Shown here: piece by piece, positions 1 through 13,712 of the stretch
Numbering within the stretch: the first letter of the stretch is position 1
Layout: each line of letters opens with the position of its first letter
Assembly: GCA_905183005.1 (NCBI GenBank)
Contig: CAJJDO010000064.1
Span: forward strand, 188,695 to 252,694
Origin: Paramecium pentaurelia
Lineage: Eukaryota; Ciliophora; Oligohymenophorea; Peniculida; Parameciidae
DNA length: 64,000 nucleotides
Direction: 5' to 3'
Notes under the pieces: generated by a model
The model's input: only the letters and a program-made list of their open reading frames with translations
The model's database searches: none
Told to the model about the DNA's origin: nothing
Position numbers and translations under genes: made by a program

Positions 1-1
1 T

Positions 2-1811
2 AGTTCTTTTTAAGCAAGTTAAAATTTTACAAAATAAATTAAAAGTGTTGAAATATCAAATTTAGTTTAAGAATGGCAAATAGTACTTGAGAGATATGAT
101 ATCCCTTAGAAAAAAAAGTAATTCTCTTTTGACTTTGATAATTCAATTAGTTTATTATCTAGTTAATCAGATTAGAGTGCATCATTTGATAAAATTTTAG
201 AAGAACCTAATTAAAGTAATTGATTTAATAAAACTAGATTAGGACTTTAAGTTGATGAAAGACATGAGAGTAAAATGTAAAATATAATTCAATCAATGAA
301 AAATCTAAGTGATGATTCTGAATCATAAATATTTGTTGAAGATGTTGTCAATGATTAAAAATGTAAATTAAATATTAAAATTTAGAAATATCAACTGGAT
401 TGTTAAATACTATTAAGAAGGTGAAGAATAAATTTCACTGTCCTATGAATGGATAGGCTATTATGAGTATTTTAGATTAAAATACTAAGAATGATCTATT
501 AACATTTCAAATGATGGAATAATCTAAAGAACAGATTTAAAAATTAATTCATGGAGATTGTGATACTAATGCATTAAAAAATTTAGACTCTTTCTATAAG
601 TAATAAGAAGTACGTAAAATGATGTATCATGGAATTGAAATGAGATATGAAAATATACTCATTGGTAGATATCAGAGTTAATAAAGAATGAATGATGTTG
701 AACATTCTGATCTTGTTTAATCATCTATTCTTGAAGCCCCATAATAACATATCTCTTCATCTTAACAATCTCAATAATCTCAATAATCTTCAGAACTCTT
801 ACTCCTTCAAAAATAAAAACTAATCAGTTTAAAATAGTAAGGTCGAAGTAGAAATTTATAAAGGGATAGTTTGACTGTTATTATTAAACCAAAAATCAAT
901 TCAAAAAATACATCAAATTCACCTGATGTTACTAATGTCCATAGTAAACCAACATCACAATATACAAATTAATTAACTTATAACATTTTTACTTAAGCTT
1001 CAACATAATATCTCACTAAGCCAACTAATCAATCACAATAATCGGTCAAAGTTTCAAGTGTATAAAATTTAGAAGAAAATCTATCTAATTTAGAAATGAG
1101 CCCATAATCATCCTTAAAATCTATTAAATCTAAATCAGCAATTGATTCTTCAAATATTATATCTTAAACAAATCCTCCTAATATTAGAAAAAGTTAAAAT
1201 ATTAGAGATTTTGATAAAATTACGAAAGATAGAATGAATCATCCTAAAGAATAAATCGAATTAAAAGAAGAGATAATATCTTCAAAAAGATAGAAATCAT
1301 CAAATATTTCATTACTATAATAACCAATTTTAGAAAATAAAGTAATTATATTAATTAATTTAGACTTTGAGTATGTTTTCTTATTCTTTACGTATGAGAA
1401 ACCAAGCTCTTGGTCATAGTAGAAGATAAAACCTCGATTAATTAAAAATATTAGAATAACTTATTTATGATAATGATGTACAAGAGGTAATATTCAAATT
1501 AATAAATAGTTTTTGGAACATATTTAATAAGTTCCATAAATGTACATAGATAAAAGATTAGAGAATCATGATACCTTATTGACTTTGGCTTCCAAAAGTG
1601 GATGTAAAGAAATGGTTAAAGAATTGATTAAGAAAGGAGCAGATATAAACATTTAAAATGTATTTTTTTACTTAAGCAGGATGATGGAAATACAGCTGTC
1701 CATTTAGCTCTTTCATATGGCCATTATAAAATTGCAGACATATTAATTGGAGCAGGTGCCAACACAAATATTCTAAATAATATTGGTAAAAATGCTTGGA
1801 GTATATTATGA
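2..1811 (+). CDS. Ankyrin-repeat protein, 5' end missing
   Basis: The open frame enters from the left edge and ends at TGA 1809-1811. Five introns keep one frame: 216-242, 363-385, 1342-1363, 1487-1509 and 1660-1679. The last ~90 residues hold about two ankyrin repeats, with motifs such as DTLLTLASKSG, ELIKKGADIN, NTAVHLALSYGHYKIAD and LIGAGANTN. The middle ~350 residues are low-complexity and rich in Ser, Gln, Asn and Lys, with no domain I recognise. Ankyrin repeats bind other proteins, so a scaffold or adaptor role is an inference only. The start codon lies outside the window. It converges on the next gene with only 16 bp between stop codons. The ankyrin call is solid; the low-complexity part could contain a further unseen intron. 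Confidence 0.75.
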
Positions 1812-1827
1812 TGAATAATCTCTACTA

Positions 1828-2644
1828 TCAAATTCGTTTTATCTACTAACTTTAAGTATGTAAAAAATCTTTATAGGAGATTGGTTTATCTCCTCTAACT
1901 TCTGAATTACAAACATTAAGTGTAAATGTATAATCAGAACCACTTATAGAAGGTCTTGGAGATTATGAACTCTCTTCTTTTAGTATGAGTAATCCTTGTA
2001 TTTATTTTTTAAGTAATTCAACTTCTTAATGTAAAGAATTGATTTTTTCATCTCTTTATTTATTCTCTTAAACTATTAAATCTACTTTTTTCTAGAGTTA
2101 TTCTTTTTCATTAAGTGTTTAAGTATACAACTTTTTGTAGTCTTATCTATTTTCATACAAATATTCATGATTTTCATCATCTTCTGTCAATAGATTCTTA
2201 TATTTTAATGTCATATTGTTTCTACATTCTTATTTGTTTTATAAATTTATGATTTTATGCTCTAACTAATTTAAACCCTACTTTGCCTCATTAATCATGA
2301 TCCCAAACTTTTTTCGATCATTCTCATCCTAAACTGTCCTAAGCATTGGTGATGTACTTTTTCTTGTTTATTAATCACGTTGAGCATCTAAAAATTTAAG
2401 CAGTCCATTTATATTGTCAAAACCTTATTTTTTAAAAAGGGAATATAACTAATTTATGGTCTTCTCATCAGGCTTTGTTTTTTGATTCGACTCAGCATAT
2501 GATGAATTTGATGAATATACAGCTGATTATCTTTTAGATGAACCTTAAGATATTATAGTATATTATACATGAAGAAATATAAGGACTATTACATCGAGTT
2601 TTGTTTGTTTTATTCAATATGTCTTGGAATGGGACAGAATTCAT
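1828..2644 (-). CDS. Coiled-coil protein of unknown function (263 aa)
   Basis: ATG at 2642-2644, TGA at 1828-1830. One 25-nt intron near 2595-2619 (GTATAA...CTTAAG) is needed to join the first short exon; it ends AAG rather than TAG. The N-terminal ~50 residues are Ser-rich. A helical region follows (LYSLFKKQGFDNINGLLKFL), then a long Lys/Glu/Gln/Leu-rich stretch with heptad-like spacing (NEKEQLQKKVDLIVQENK, SLHQEVELLKKQIQGLL), typical of a coiled coil. I do not recognise a family. It is tail-to-tail with the ankyrin gene, and its upstream side faces the ~470-bp gap before the NDR kinase. Confidence 0.72.
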
Positions 2645-3115
2645 GTTAACTGATAAATTATTAATAATTTTATAAGAAATTATATAGTATTATTATTTAT
2701 ATAAAGAATAATGATAAAGTTTAATGATTTTGTTTAAATTTCAATAATTTTTTATGTTAAGTATAATAACAATAAATAAGATATCTTATAAAAATGCTTT
2801 AATTAAAATTGTCTTTCTAACTTTATTATTAATAAAATTAATAAATTACTTAATTATTCTTTGTAAATATAATAATGTTTTCAAATATAAAAATGATTAT
2901 GATCAATGGTATTAAAGTCTCTATTTATATTTAATCAAATTAGATTAATAATTATTGATTTATTATTTATTGTTATACAATTTTAGAAAGATTATTACAT
3001 TAAAATTATTAATGATTGAAATGAAAGGAATGTGTTTATTGATCAATTTTATAGTATTTATAAAATATTATGATTTATGAATTCTCAATTAAAATTATTA
3101 ATTTATTTAATTATT
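2645..3115. other. Intergenic AT-rich gap
   Basis: About 470 bp between divergently transcribed genes, so both promoters must lie here. The sequence is nearly all A and T with many TGA triplets in every frame. I see no RNA gene, no repeat unit and no recognisable promoter element. Confidence 0.6.
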
Positions 3116-5068
3116 ATGGATCCCTCAAAAACATAAATGTTAAAGTTATCATAATCAACAAAAGAAAGAGTGGAGGCTGCAAAATAATATATAGAGAAGA
3201 AATATCAAAAGCTTCTTTATGAATAAAAAGAGAAAAGAGAAAAATGGGAATAATTAATTCAAAAATTGACAAATTTGAATTATACTTAAATTGAATAACA
3301 AGTGATAAAATAGGACTTATTTCATAAAGAAGCTGAAATATTGAGATTACAAAGATAAAAGCTTAGCATAAAAGATTTTGAATCAGTAGAGATAATTGGA
3401 AGAGGAGCATTTGGTGAAGTCAGATTATGCAAAAATAAGTTGACAAATGAAATTGTGGCAGTAAAAAAAATGAAAAAATCTGAAATGCTTTATAAAAATT
3501 AGGTATTGAATATATAACCAAGGTATGTCATGTAAGAGCCGAAAGAGATTTATTAGCAGCATCAGACAATGCTTGGATAGTTCAATTGAAATGCTCATTC
3601 TAAGATGAGAAGTACAAAATTCTCTCGATTGTAGATACTTATATTTAGTGATGGAATATTTACCAGGAGGAGATTTAATGACATTACTTATGAAGAAAGA
3701 CATCTTTACCGAAAAAGAATCTTAATTTTACATGGCAGAATCAATAATGTAATATAGAATTTATTTTAAAAAGGGCAGTTGATTAAGTGCATAAATTAAA
3801 ATATATACATAGAGATTTAAAACCAGATAATATTTTACTTTAGGCAGATGGACATATAAAGTTAAGTGATTTTGGATTATGTAAATATGTAGAATCTCGT
3901 GGAACCAGATTAGATGAAAGAATAAGTGTACATAAACCTGAAGACAAAGGTAGCAACACTACAACCTTTAAAAGAAATAGAATTAAAGCATATAGTACAG
4001 TTGGAACACCAGATTACATAGCTCCTGAAGTTTTTGGGAAATCTGGTTATAATGAGACTGCAGATTGGTGGTCTTTGGGAGCAATTCTATTTGAAATGCT
4101 TGTAGGATATCCTCCATTTTTTTCAGATGATCCTTCATCTACATGTTAAAAGATCATTAATTGGAGAAAGCATCTTGTCATTCCTCCTGAAGCCAAATTA
4201 TCACCAGCTGCAACAGATCTTATTCTTAGATTAATGAGTGATGCTTCAAATAGATTGGGTGTCAATGGAGTCAATGAAATTAAGGCACATCCATTCTTTG
4301 CTGGTATTGATTGGAAGAGTTTGAGATCTAAAGTATCACCTTATATTCCAGAAATTAAATCTGAATTAGATACTAGAAATTTTGATAAATTTGAAGAACA
4401 AGAACCTTGGGTACCATAAGAGTAATTATTAATATAATAAATATAAGTTCTGGCAAATCCATAAGAAAAGATGTTAATTTTATAGGTTATACTTTTAATC
4501 GAGAAGTAGAAGTTTAAAGATCTTATCTTTTATAAGCTTTGCTTGATCTTGATGCTTTGCAAGCTTAGAAAACAGTAATTCATTCTATTTTTATTTAGGT
4601 TCCTACTGAATCTACTTTGAGTAAATCTTAAGAGAAAAAAGAACCTTTTTCAATTCAGTCATTGCCAATCAATTTATAATTGGATTCTGATTTGTAAAGT
4701 AAATTACTCAAAACATAGAAATTGTTATAAAATACTTAATCTAAGTAAAAATATCATTTAAATTTAGGCCTGTTCTTACTACAAAATAGTAATAAGCACC
4801 AACTTCAAAACTTTAATAATAATTAAGTTTAAGTCCAACTCATTAGAATTTCAATTAACAAAATTATCTAAAATAATTGATAAGTCCATAAAATAAAAAA
4901 ATGGCTATTTCACCATAATCTAAACCTGTAAGTGAACACTAAAACCCTTCTTTAGCATAATTATATAAATAATTTGAAGTATAGAAATAAGCTAGTAATA
5001 CACAAAGGGTCTAACCTAAATCATAGATTCAGATTCCAATTAATAATAATATTATTAGTAAGAAATGA
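3116..5068 (+). CDS. NDR/LATS-type AGC protein kinase (603 aa)
   Basis: A serine/threonine kinase of the NDR group, which in other eukaryotes acts with MOB proteins in cell-cycle and morphogenesis control. Visible parts: an N-terminal helical MOB-binding-like region, the glycine loop GRGAFGEV, VAVKKM with the ATP lysine, HRDLKPDN, DFGLCKY, an insert before the activation segment, GTPDYIAPEVF, and the C-terminal extension with the hydrophobic motif FIGYTF. The insert between DFG and APE and the phrase VCHVRAERD are typical of NDR. Six introns (3503-3522, 3612-3634, 3749-3773, 4422-4447, one at ~4586 and one at ~4746) total 141 nt and leave exactly 604 codons. The last ~150 residues form a Gln/Ser/Asn-rich tail. 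Three of the six introns end AAG. Confidence 0.9.
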
Positions 5069-5151
5069 GTCCTTAAATAATATATATGAAATTAAATTTT
5101 AAATAAATAATAACTATTTATTAATTAGAGTTTCTATAAAAATATAAAAAT

Positions 5152-8100
5152 TCAATGTACTTAATTTTTTGGATCAATTGGTTATAATAATGACTCTTAT
5201 TCATATATTGATTAAGTAAAATTCTCTTGTTTTAAATGAACAGATGATTATAACATTGTTTCAGCTCTTTTATACTAATTTTTTAATATTTTTTTTAAAT
5301 AAGCCTTTTTGGCTAAATCAAAAATAGCTTAACCATTTTTTACTCCAGTTTAAATTGCCATCATTGCAAAAACAGATTCTTTATCAATTCCTATAGCAGT
5401 TTTTGTATCTGTAGCTAATAATTCAAATGGATGACCACATTCTAATACTTTTCCTTCTTCAAGTACTAAAATCTTATCATAATCAGCAATAGTATTAAGT
5501 CTATGAGCAATTGTAATTATTGTACAATCATTAAATTTCTCTTTTATAGTATTCTAAATAAAGGCATCAGTAGCCATATCAACATTGGCAGTAGCTTCAT
5601 CAAGAATGAGAATCCTTTTTTTGTTTAATAAAACCCTTGATAAACAAATAAGTTATTTTTATCCAATAGAAAATAATTCTGGTTAAACTTCTGATTATAA
5701 TTATTTTGGTAATTCTAAAACATATTCTACTAATCCAGTATCCTTGAGAACTTTCCAGACTTTGGAATCATCAAATAAATTTAGAGGATCTAAGTTTTAT
5801 CTAATAGTAGCTTTGAACAAGAATGGTACTTATGGTATAATGGCTATTTCTTATCTTAATTTGGCTAAACCAACCTCTCTTATATCTTGACCATCTATAA
5901 GTATATTACTAAATATATAATATTATTAAATACCCATTTGGAGATATTTCTGTAATTCTTAATAAAGTTTGAATAATTGATGATTTACCAGCTCCAGTTC
6001 TACCAACAACTCCAACTTTTTCTCCTCCTTCTATAATAAAACTCATTCCTTTTAAAATCAAAGGCATATTAGATCTATATTACATTTCTACATTTTAAAA
6101 TTATATTTTTCCAAATTCAGGCCATCCAATTACTATTAAATCTTCATCTATTTGTTAAGTAACTTAAGCTTCAACAACAATATCACAAATTTCAAACATT
6201 CTATTAACACTATTCATAATTGAATCAAAAGCCATAAATTATCTTAAAGTTCCTGCTTATGTATTAAAAGTAGATAGTAATAAAAGAGCTTATGAAAATA
6301 AAGTTGGATCTTCAATCATGGCAATAATTAAGAAAATTCCAATAATATTGGTGAATTAACCAAAAATATCAATATAAAAACCAAAACATCTTTATGAATA
6401 AGAAAAAATTAAATTTGCTTGCATTGATTAATTACATAAAATAGAAAATTAATCTCTTATCCATTCTTTATTATTATTGATTCTTATTTAAGTAATTCCA
6501 TATAAACAAACTTTAAATTAATCAAATAAAGGAGATCTTTAAATAAGATCACAAACTTTTAATTATGAAACAACTTATCTAGTAATTGTAAATATTATAA
6601 TAGTCATTGTAATAGTAAATACTAAAGGAAATGTAAAGAATGGTTATAAAATAGCTATAGTTACTAAGGATACTAAAAATTAAGATCCTTATTCAAAGAT
6701 ATCAGTAATAATCTATTGAATTTAATTGTCAGCCAAAGATAAATCAGTTGAAAATCTATTGATTAATCTACCAGATGGATTTGTATCAAAATAACTAATT
6801 GGTGCTCTAATAAGTCTATTCAACATTTAATTATGAATTTAGTTATTAGATGTAAGTACACCAACAATATTTAAGAAATACTTAATAATATTATTACAAT
6901 ATGCAGCTAAAACTAATAATCCAGCATTATAAAATAATTAAGTATTAGCTGATCTATTAGTTTCATCATATAAAGCCATAGCTCTATAATAGTAATTATT
7001 GATAATTTCAGTTGCAACATTTTATCCAATAATAATAATAATCATAAAAACAGGTTTCCAAAATAAAAAATATCTTTTATATGTTTACCAACTTGCATCT
7101 GTCTAATTTAATTCTTCTTTTGAAAATAATTGTACAATTTCTTTTTTTTCTACTTTTTCTTATTATTTATTAAGTAGAGTAGCTAATCTAGTTTATTTTC
7201 TGACTAATTATTTTTTAATAGGTTCTACAATAGAAGAATTAAATAAAGCTAAACTTTCTTTAACTTATTTATAAGTACCTTGAGTAATAATAGTACCTTT
7301 GTCTAATATAATTACATAATCACATTCTAAAGCAAATTAAATTTAATGTGTAGATAAAATTACAGCAGGAATTGACATTTAAAATACTTAATGATATTTA
7401 CTATGTTTTTCCTATTAATATTATGGTTAAAATTTAAAAATAAATTCTTTTATAGCATATGTAAAGATCTTTCTAGCTACTTTAGAATCTACTGCTGATA
7501 ATGGATCATCAAATAGATATAAATCAGCTAATGAATATAATGCTCTTGCTAAACTTAATCTTGCTCTTTAACCTCCTGATAAATTAGCACCTTTTTCACC
7601 AATTTAAGTTTTATCACCATCTTAAAATGATAATACATCTTAATCTAAACATGAAACTTGCATTACTTTTCTATACAATTCATGTTCAAATACTTTTCCA
7701 AATAAAATATTATCTCTCACTGTTCCAGTATAAATAAATGGATCTTATTCTACAAAAGCTATACTAATATTCTTTTTAACTGAAAATTCTCCATCAATTT
7801 AAGGTAATTCTTCTAATATTCCTGATAAAAGAGTAGTCTTCCCAGATCCAACTCTACCTATTAATCCAATTAATTAACCTGGAAATACTTCCATATTTAA
7901 ATCTGATAATACTGGAAATGATCTTGCCTTCCATCTTAACCCTACTTCACTCATAGTTACATATGGTGTTCTTTTTATAACAGAACTCTACATCTTTACT
8001 TAATTCCTTTCAGATTCTTTTCCATTTACATGAATTGTATTTGATTTTCTGATTACACTACCATTTTCAATGCTTGTCAATATGTGTCTTTTCTTTTCAC

Positions 8101-9915
8101 TCATAGATGAAGGTGAAGTCATTATTTAAACAACTCTTTAAAATATAACATTTAAAGTCATAAATGCTTAAAATGCATACGATACCTAAAATACACAATA
8201 ATATTTTATCATAGACATTAATTAAATGGTTCCTATAATTGATGATACATCAATATATATATCATTAAAGTAGATTATTAATAGAAATAGAAAAGATCCC
8301 CAAATGTGTACACTATAATTAAATGATCTATCAATAAGATTTAAAAAATGAATCTTGAAATAACACATTACTTCCTCTTTTCTCAATTATTGTATCTTAT
8401 CAGAAAATGCTTTTTCCCATACATACATTTTAATTAATCTTATACCTTCAATTAATTAATTTTAAGATGTAATTCTATTGTCTTATTTTTATTTAGCCCT
8501 TGTTAAAACTCTTTAAACTTGTTTTTGAATAAAAACTTACAATGGATAGATTACTATACATATTAAAATAGCAATCAAACCAATTGGACCATCAAATCTT
8601 AACTAAATTAATATATTAAGAATACCCACAAAATAACTGATGCAAATATTATTGAACCTGGTATGATAGCTAAAGAATAAACAAAATTCAATTAAAATTC
8701 AATAGCATTAATATCACCACTAACCAAATTCATTATTTTACCCATATTAAGGTCATTTATTTAATATGCTTTTAACTCTAAAATTCTGTCAAAAACAAAA
8801 TTAGTTAAAATCATTCTCATTTTAGTTGAAAAATTATTAATGATATACAATTAATAATGTTTACTTATTAAAGCTATCAATGATAATAGAGCTAATATCA
8901 TAGCCTAAATAAATGCATCCTATTTATCTCCATTTTTAACTGCTGCAATAAGAGTTTATGTTAATATAGACATTATAAATCTAGAATATGTTTCACTCAT
9001 TGCTAATAAAACAATTTTAAATGTTAACCATTTATTGTCATGAAAAAAAAATGTTCTAAATAATGAAAATGATGTTAATTATTCTGATATCTATATTAAA
9101 TTAATTATAATATTACTTTTAAATTAAATAATTTCTTAGCTTTTTAAAAATTAGGTTAAATTGTATCATCATCATCTTATTTTGGAAGATGAATAAGACT
9201 TAGTTTAATTCCTTATTATTTAATTAATTTTTAAGCAGCCTTCATAAAATTAAATATATGTATCAGAAATATTTAGGAAAGAAATGAATAATTCTCATAA
9301 ATTGTATTTGGATAAAATTCTTATGGTTTAAGAGATGATTATATATTTTATGGTTCAGGAACGATTTTATTACTTTTATTTTTAAAAATTTCTAATAAAC
9401 CTTATTCTGTTCTTTAAGTTTATTCTACACTTGTTAATTAAGTATTTTAAGGTAATTATTTTAAAATAGCTTAGTTTTCTTATTTTTAATAAGTAGTGTC
9501 TTTACTCATTATACATTAATTTTCTTGATAATTTTCATCAATTTATTCAGACGGTTATGAAATTGGTACATTTTATTCCAAAGTCATCATTTCGTTTCTA
9601 TATATTTGATTAAAATCAATATTATTAGAGGGAGAATCATCATCAGAAAGATCTTCCTTCTATTTCTCATCCTGAAAGTTTGTCATGTCCTTTTACATTG
9701 TTTAAATTACAGTTTTAGAATCATTATCTTGATGCTGCTAAATTAAAAACAAATTTAACTTGATCTTCTATAATAGAGTTATCAATTTTCTAATCTATTC
9801 TTGCAAATACAGATTTTTTAGCAAATTAAGACAAATTATCTTTGTTTTTCATTAATGGTATTTTTTAAATTTAATCTAATTCCTTAATTTAATTAACAAA
9901 ATTAAATAGTTACAT
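5152..9915 (-). CDS. ABC transporter, ABCC/MRP type, full length (1555 aa)
   Basis: An ATP-driven membrane exporter with TMD1-NBD1-TMD2-NBD2 order. NBD1 (about 7300-7980) shows Walker A GRVGSGKTTL and signature LSGGQRARL. NBD2 (about 5400-6110) shows Walker A GRTGAGKSS, a degenerate signature FSIGQKQL, and a Walker B-type ILILDEATANVD. TMD1 spans roughly 8100-9060 and TMD2 6200-7060. A Gln-rich cytosolic N-terminus of ~230 residues precedes TMD1. Introns include 9738-9759 (GTT donor), 9091-9116, 8603-8625 and one near 5914-5938; with these the exon sum is exactly 1556 codons. The start at 9915 is the first ATG of the frame joined by the 9738-9759 intron. Substrate cannot be told from sequence; ABCC members move organic anions, conjugates or drugs. 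Confidence 0.9.
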
Positions 9916-10139
9916 CTATTACGTTGATATTGCATTGTTTTATTAATTATACTCTAGTACAACCAAATTGTATAATAAAACAAATTAACATAAAAATCAA
10001 AAAAATCGACTAGTATTTGTTATCATTAAATTGAATTTATAGATTTCGAATAAAAAAAAGTTAAGTTTCTATTTTAATGATGTTTTATTAATATTAATAA
10101 TATTTTATGACTATATTCAAAATATACAAATATTGAAAA

Positions 10140-11696
10140 TCAATTAGAATATACATTTAGCTTTGTAATTTTTGGACTTAACTATATTTAATTATAACAA
10201 ATAAAAGAGTTTTTTAGGATATTATGTTACTAAATCCTAAATTTATTACTACTTTGCTTTGGCTATTTGAATATTGTTCTTTAACTACTTGATGTTTTTA
10301 AAATATTATGTCTTATACAATCATTTTTTAGAGGAGGACTACCACATCTATAAGTGATAAATGGGTTTATAGACATTTCATCTGAGTTTACAAAATGACT
10401 ATTGCTTCCAAATTATCTATTTTAACACTCAAGTACAGAAGGACTTTTTTATCTTAAATTTAAGGTTGAATCTTTTAATCCTCTATGAGATTTAAGAAAA
10501 ATTTAAAAGAGTCCATTAGTTTATGGTGTAATTTATTAATTATTTTATTTTCTTCTTTATTATTCTACAAGATTGTCCATTTTCTATTATATCATTTGAT
10601 TTCTTGTCTTATTATTGAAATTATTAAATTTTTAATTTTTATTAAATTTAGATGAAACCTAATCTTATTAAATTTCCCATTCTTCATCAACTTCTGTTTT
10701 ATTTTAGAAAAATCTTGGATATTTTAGATGTGTTGATTACTCCTAACTTACTTTATAATTAGCATAAAAATTAATTTCATTTTTATATTTGTCTAGATCT
10801 TAAGAATATGATTCAAATATTTTTTCAATTAATGAATTTCTGTGTATTTTATATATCAAACCTTTTGAAGATAAACAAATAATAGAATATTCATAAGGGA
10901 TTTTATTATATAGATGATAAAATCCAAAAACTTACATCTCTCCTATTTCAAATAACTAAAATAAAATAAAAATTATTACAATTAATGGTTAAGATTTATT
11001 TTTCTATTTTCTAACTTAAAATAAACCTTATTTGACAATAAGAAAACTATCAGACTTTTCACCTTCTTAGACTACTACTTGGTTTTTTTCATATTCATAC
11101 AAAAATGAATTCAAATATATCGATGTTAATTATGTTCGATTCAGTTAATTAAAAATTGAAATTTGAGAAAAAAAATCAATATTCTAAAATATTTAAGATA
11201 ACTACTTGTTCTATCTTTTTAGTTTATTCATAATGTAATATCTTTTAAAATTATTATTTATCCAAAATAGCAAATATGCAATCAGTGACACATCTTATAG
11301 TCGCCAATCTAGGTTGTTTATGAATAAGTGCTAATTCACCAAAGGATTCTCCTTTTTTAAGGATTCTAACAGATTCTAATTCATCAAATCCTCTCCTTCT
11401 TATTAAAACTTCTACCTGTCCATCTAAAATCACATAAAATTTTGTTCCAATTGTATCTAATTGATATAGATATTAATACCTAAATGAAAGACAACTTCAC
11501 TTGATTAGAATTTTTCAATAAACATATATTTACAGCACTCTCGATGAATAAGTAATCCATTATCTTGCTTCTAATACTACTTAAAAAATGGTAGTTCTTA
11601 GGTCATTTAGACTAATAGATCTATTTCTGCTTTGCATCTATGTTATGGTTACTTTTTAAGCAAATGCAAAGTATCTGTAAGATGAGAATCCAGCAT
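10140..11696 (-). CDS. Cyclic-nucleotide-binding-domain protein (495 aa)
   Basis: The N-terminal half carries a cNMP-binding fold. The phosphate-binding cassette GESFGELALIHKQPRLATI has the conserved GEL and Arg. It is preceded by GTKFYVILDGQVEVL. A second, more degenerate copy follows (NQVVVQEGEKSDSFLIVKQG, then EIGEMQVFGFYHL) without a clear cassette arginine. The C-terminal ~250 residues are Asn/Lys/Gln-rich. There is no kinase domain and no channel pore, so this is neither a PKG nor a CNG channel; a PKA-R-like dimerisation motif was not seen either. Introns of 23, 22 and 24 nt leave 496 codons. It probably senses or buffers cAMP/cGMP, which control ciliary beating in Paramecium; that role is inference. 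Confidence 0.85.
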
Positions 11697-11852
11697 TTTA
11701 CAAATTTTAGTTTATTTATTAAATAAATTAAATAAAGTTATACTGCAATGTTATTTTTTAAAGAATTAGTCTTAATTAAGAATATTCATGATTTAGGCAT
11801 TAATAATATACATTGAATGTAATATATAAACCCATAATAATAATAATAATCA

Positions 11853-13568
11853 TCATATTTTTTTTATTGCTGGTCTTTAATTATTTTCATTTCTATAAAT
11901 TTTATCACTAACTTTTCCAAATTTTGCATCATATTCATTCATAAGAGCATGGATTCTTAATGGTAGATTTTTCATTGTACCTAATTACTTTAATTATTTA
12001 TATTTTGGTTATCTATCTATTATATAATAATCTAAATTACCTATTTTTTTGAACCATTCAAGTGCATCAATTACTTTTTCTTCATCTGCTAATAATATTG
12101 CTGTATCAAGATAATTTGAAACACTTTAGAATGTAGGTTACATTTTTGTACTGACAATATCAAATATTCTGAATAGATCTAATAATCTTTTTTCAATAAA
12201 TAAAATTTCTAGGAAATATAATTGAATATTACTTATAATCTATTCATAAGTAAATTGATCTTTTGGTATTTAATATTAATCATATAATGGTAATACCTAA
12301 CCTTCAAGATCAGGTAATCTATTTGCTGCTACCATTAATTCACACATTGAATTTAGTGTTCTTGAAGATATCATTTATTTTGAAGCTGCTTCATTAAATA
12401 TCTTCCATGCATCTTTAATGTATTCATCAACAATTTTATTATCTAAATTTGGCAATGAACAAGCTCCTATATACACTCTAATAATTTAAGTATAGATATA
12501 TTTATTAGGTGTAATTTAATGCTATTTCATTTATTTAATGACTTCATGAGCAATTTTGACATCACCACATTAAGAACATGCTTTTAAAGTACAAACAATA
12601 GTATCTGAATCCATTTAAATAGAAGTCATAACCATTTTTCTATAGTATTCTAAGGCTTTTTCAGCATACTAATAATAAAAGAATAAATTTACATCTTTTC
12701 TTGAACCTAAGGCTTTAATAATAGAATTATAAATATAGGTAGTGTCTCTAAATTCCATTTCATTCATTTAGTCATATAATTAAATGGCTTTTTCAGCTTC
12801 ATGTGTCTATAATAATATATAATGAATAGAATTTACATCTGCACATATTTCTATCATTAATCCAATTAGATTTTCATCAGGTTTTAGATGGGATTCCAAT
12901 CTGGCTTCATCAAATAGATCCCAACATTTCTTCCATTGTTTAACTCTATAGAATGAATTAATGAGTGTTGTATAGATTGGTAGGTCTGGCTCGAATCCAT
13001 CTCTTTTTAGATCATTAAATATTCTCAAAGCATTTTCAGATTAAAGGTTCTTGCAATAGACATTTATCAATGTATTATAGAGATGCAAGGAGGATCCAAA
13101 TTCTCAATAATATTAAGTAATACATTTTTGTGCTATTTGATAACAAGCTTCAGCTTTCTCCACATTTCTGAACTTACCATATGCATTAATAAAGCACATG
13201 TGTGTTTATAGATTTGGTTTAATTTTAAGATTAGCCATGAATTATTGTATTTCATCAATTTAATCAAATTTATTTTATGCAACAATAGCTTATAATAAGA
13301 AATTAATAGATTTGATATCTACACTACGTTTTTAGAAATAATTGGTCAAATTTGTATCAATTTATTTAAGTATATGTTGAGGTTAATAATTTTCAAGGAT
13401 GCTTTATTTAATGTTATCTTCATCATTAATTTTATAAAATAGTTTCTTAACTTCTTTGAATTCTTCACTTTCTTTTATTTACTAAGACTTTTGAATAGGA
13501 GCAAACATAGATTTGATTGTTTGTTTCTTTGCAAATTAGGCAATTAGTTTTGTATGAATTATAAACAT
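11853..13568 (-). CDS. Pentatricopeptide-repeat (PPR) protein
   Basis: Repeated ~35-residue helical hairpins of PPR type are clear: THMCFINAYGKFRNVEKAEA, LYNTLINVYCKN, ALRIFNDLKRDGFEPDLPIY, TTLINSFYRVKQW. PPR proteins bind single-stranded RNA, usually in mitochondria or plastids. The N-terminus (MFIIHTKLIAQFAKKQTIKS) is basic and lacks acidic residues, which would suit mitochondrial import; that is inference. ATG at 13566-13568, TGA at 11853-11855. An in-frame TGA lies at about 13109-13111. It is removed if GTATTACTTAATATTATTGAG (21 nt) is spliced, which also restores a normal repeat length. The acceptor GAG is unusual. The alternatives are an assembly error or a broken gene. Confidence 0.82.
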
Positions 13569-13712
13569 AAATTAAAATAATTTATAAATGCATAGAAATC
13601 TTTAATTTCCAATCTTGTTTTATATGAATTAAGATATCACTATATAAGTATAGGATTATTAAAATCAAATAATTGAATATATATACTTTAAATAAAAATA
13701 AATAATTAATTA

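Noticed and set aside
9720..9915. Short frame that looked like the N-terminus of an EAG-type potassium channel
   Set aside because: No channel follows; a 22-nt intron (9738-9759) joins it in frame to the ABCC transporter instead.
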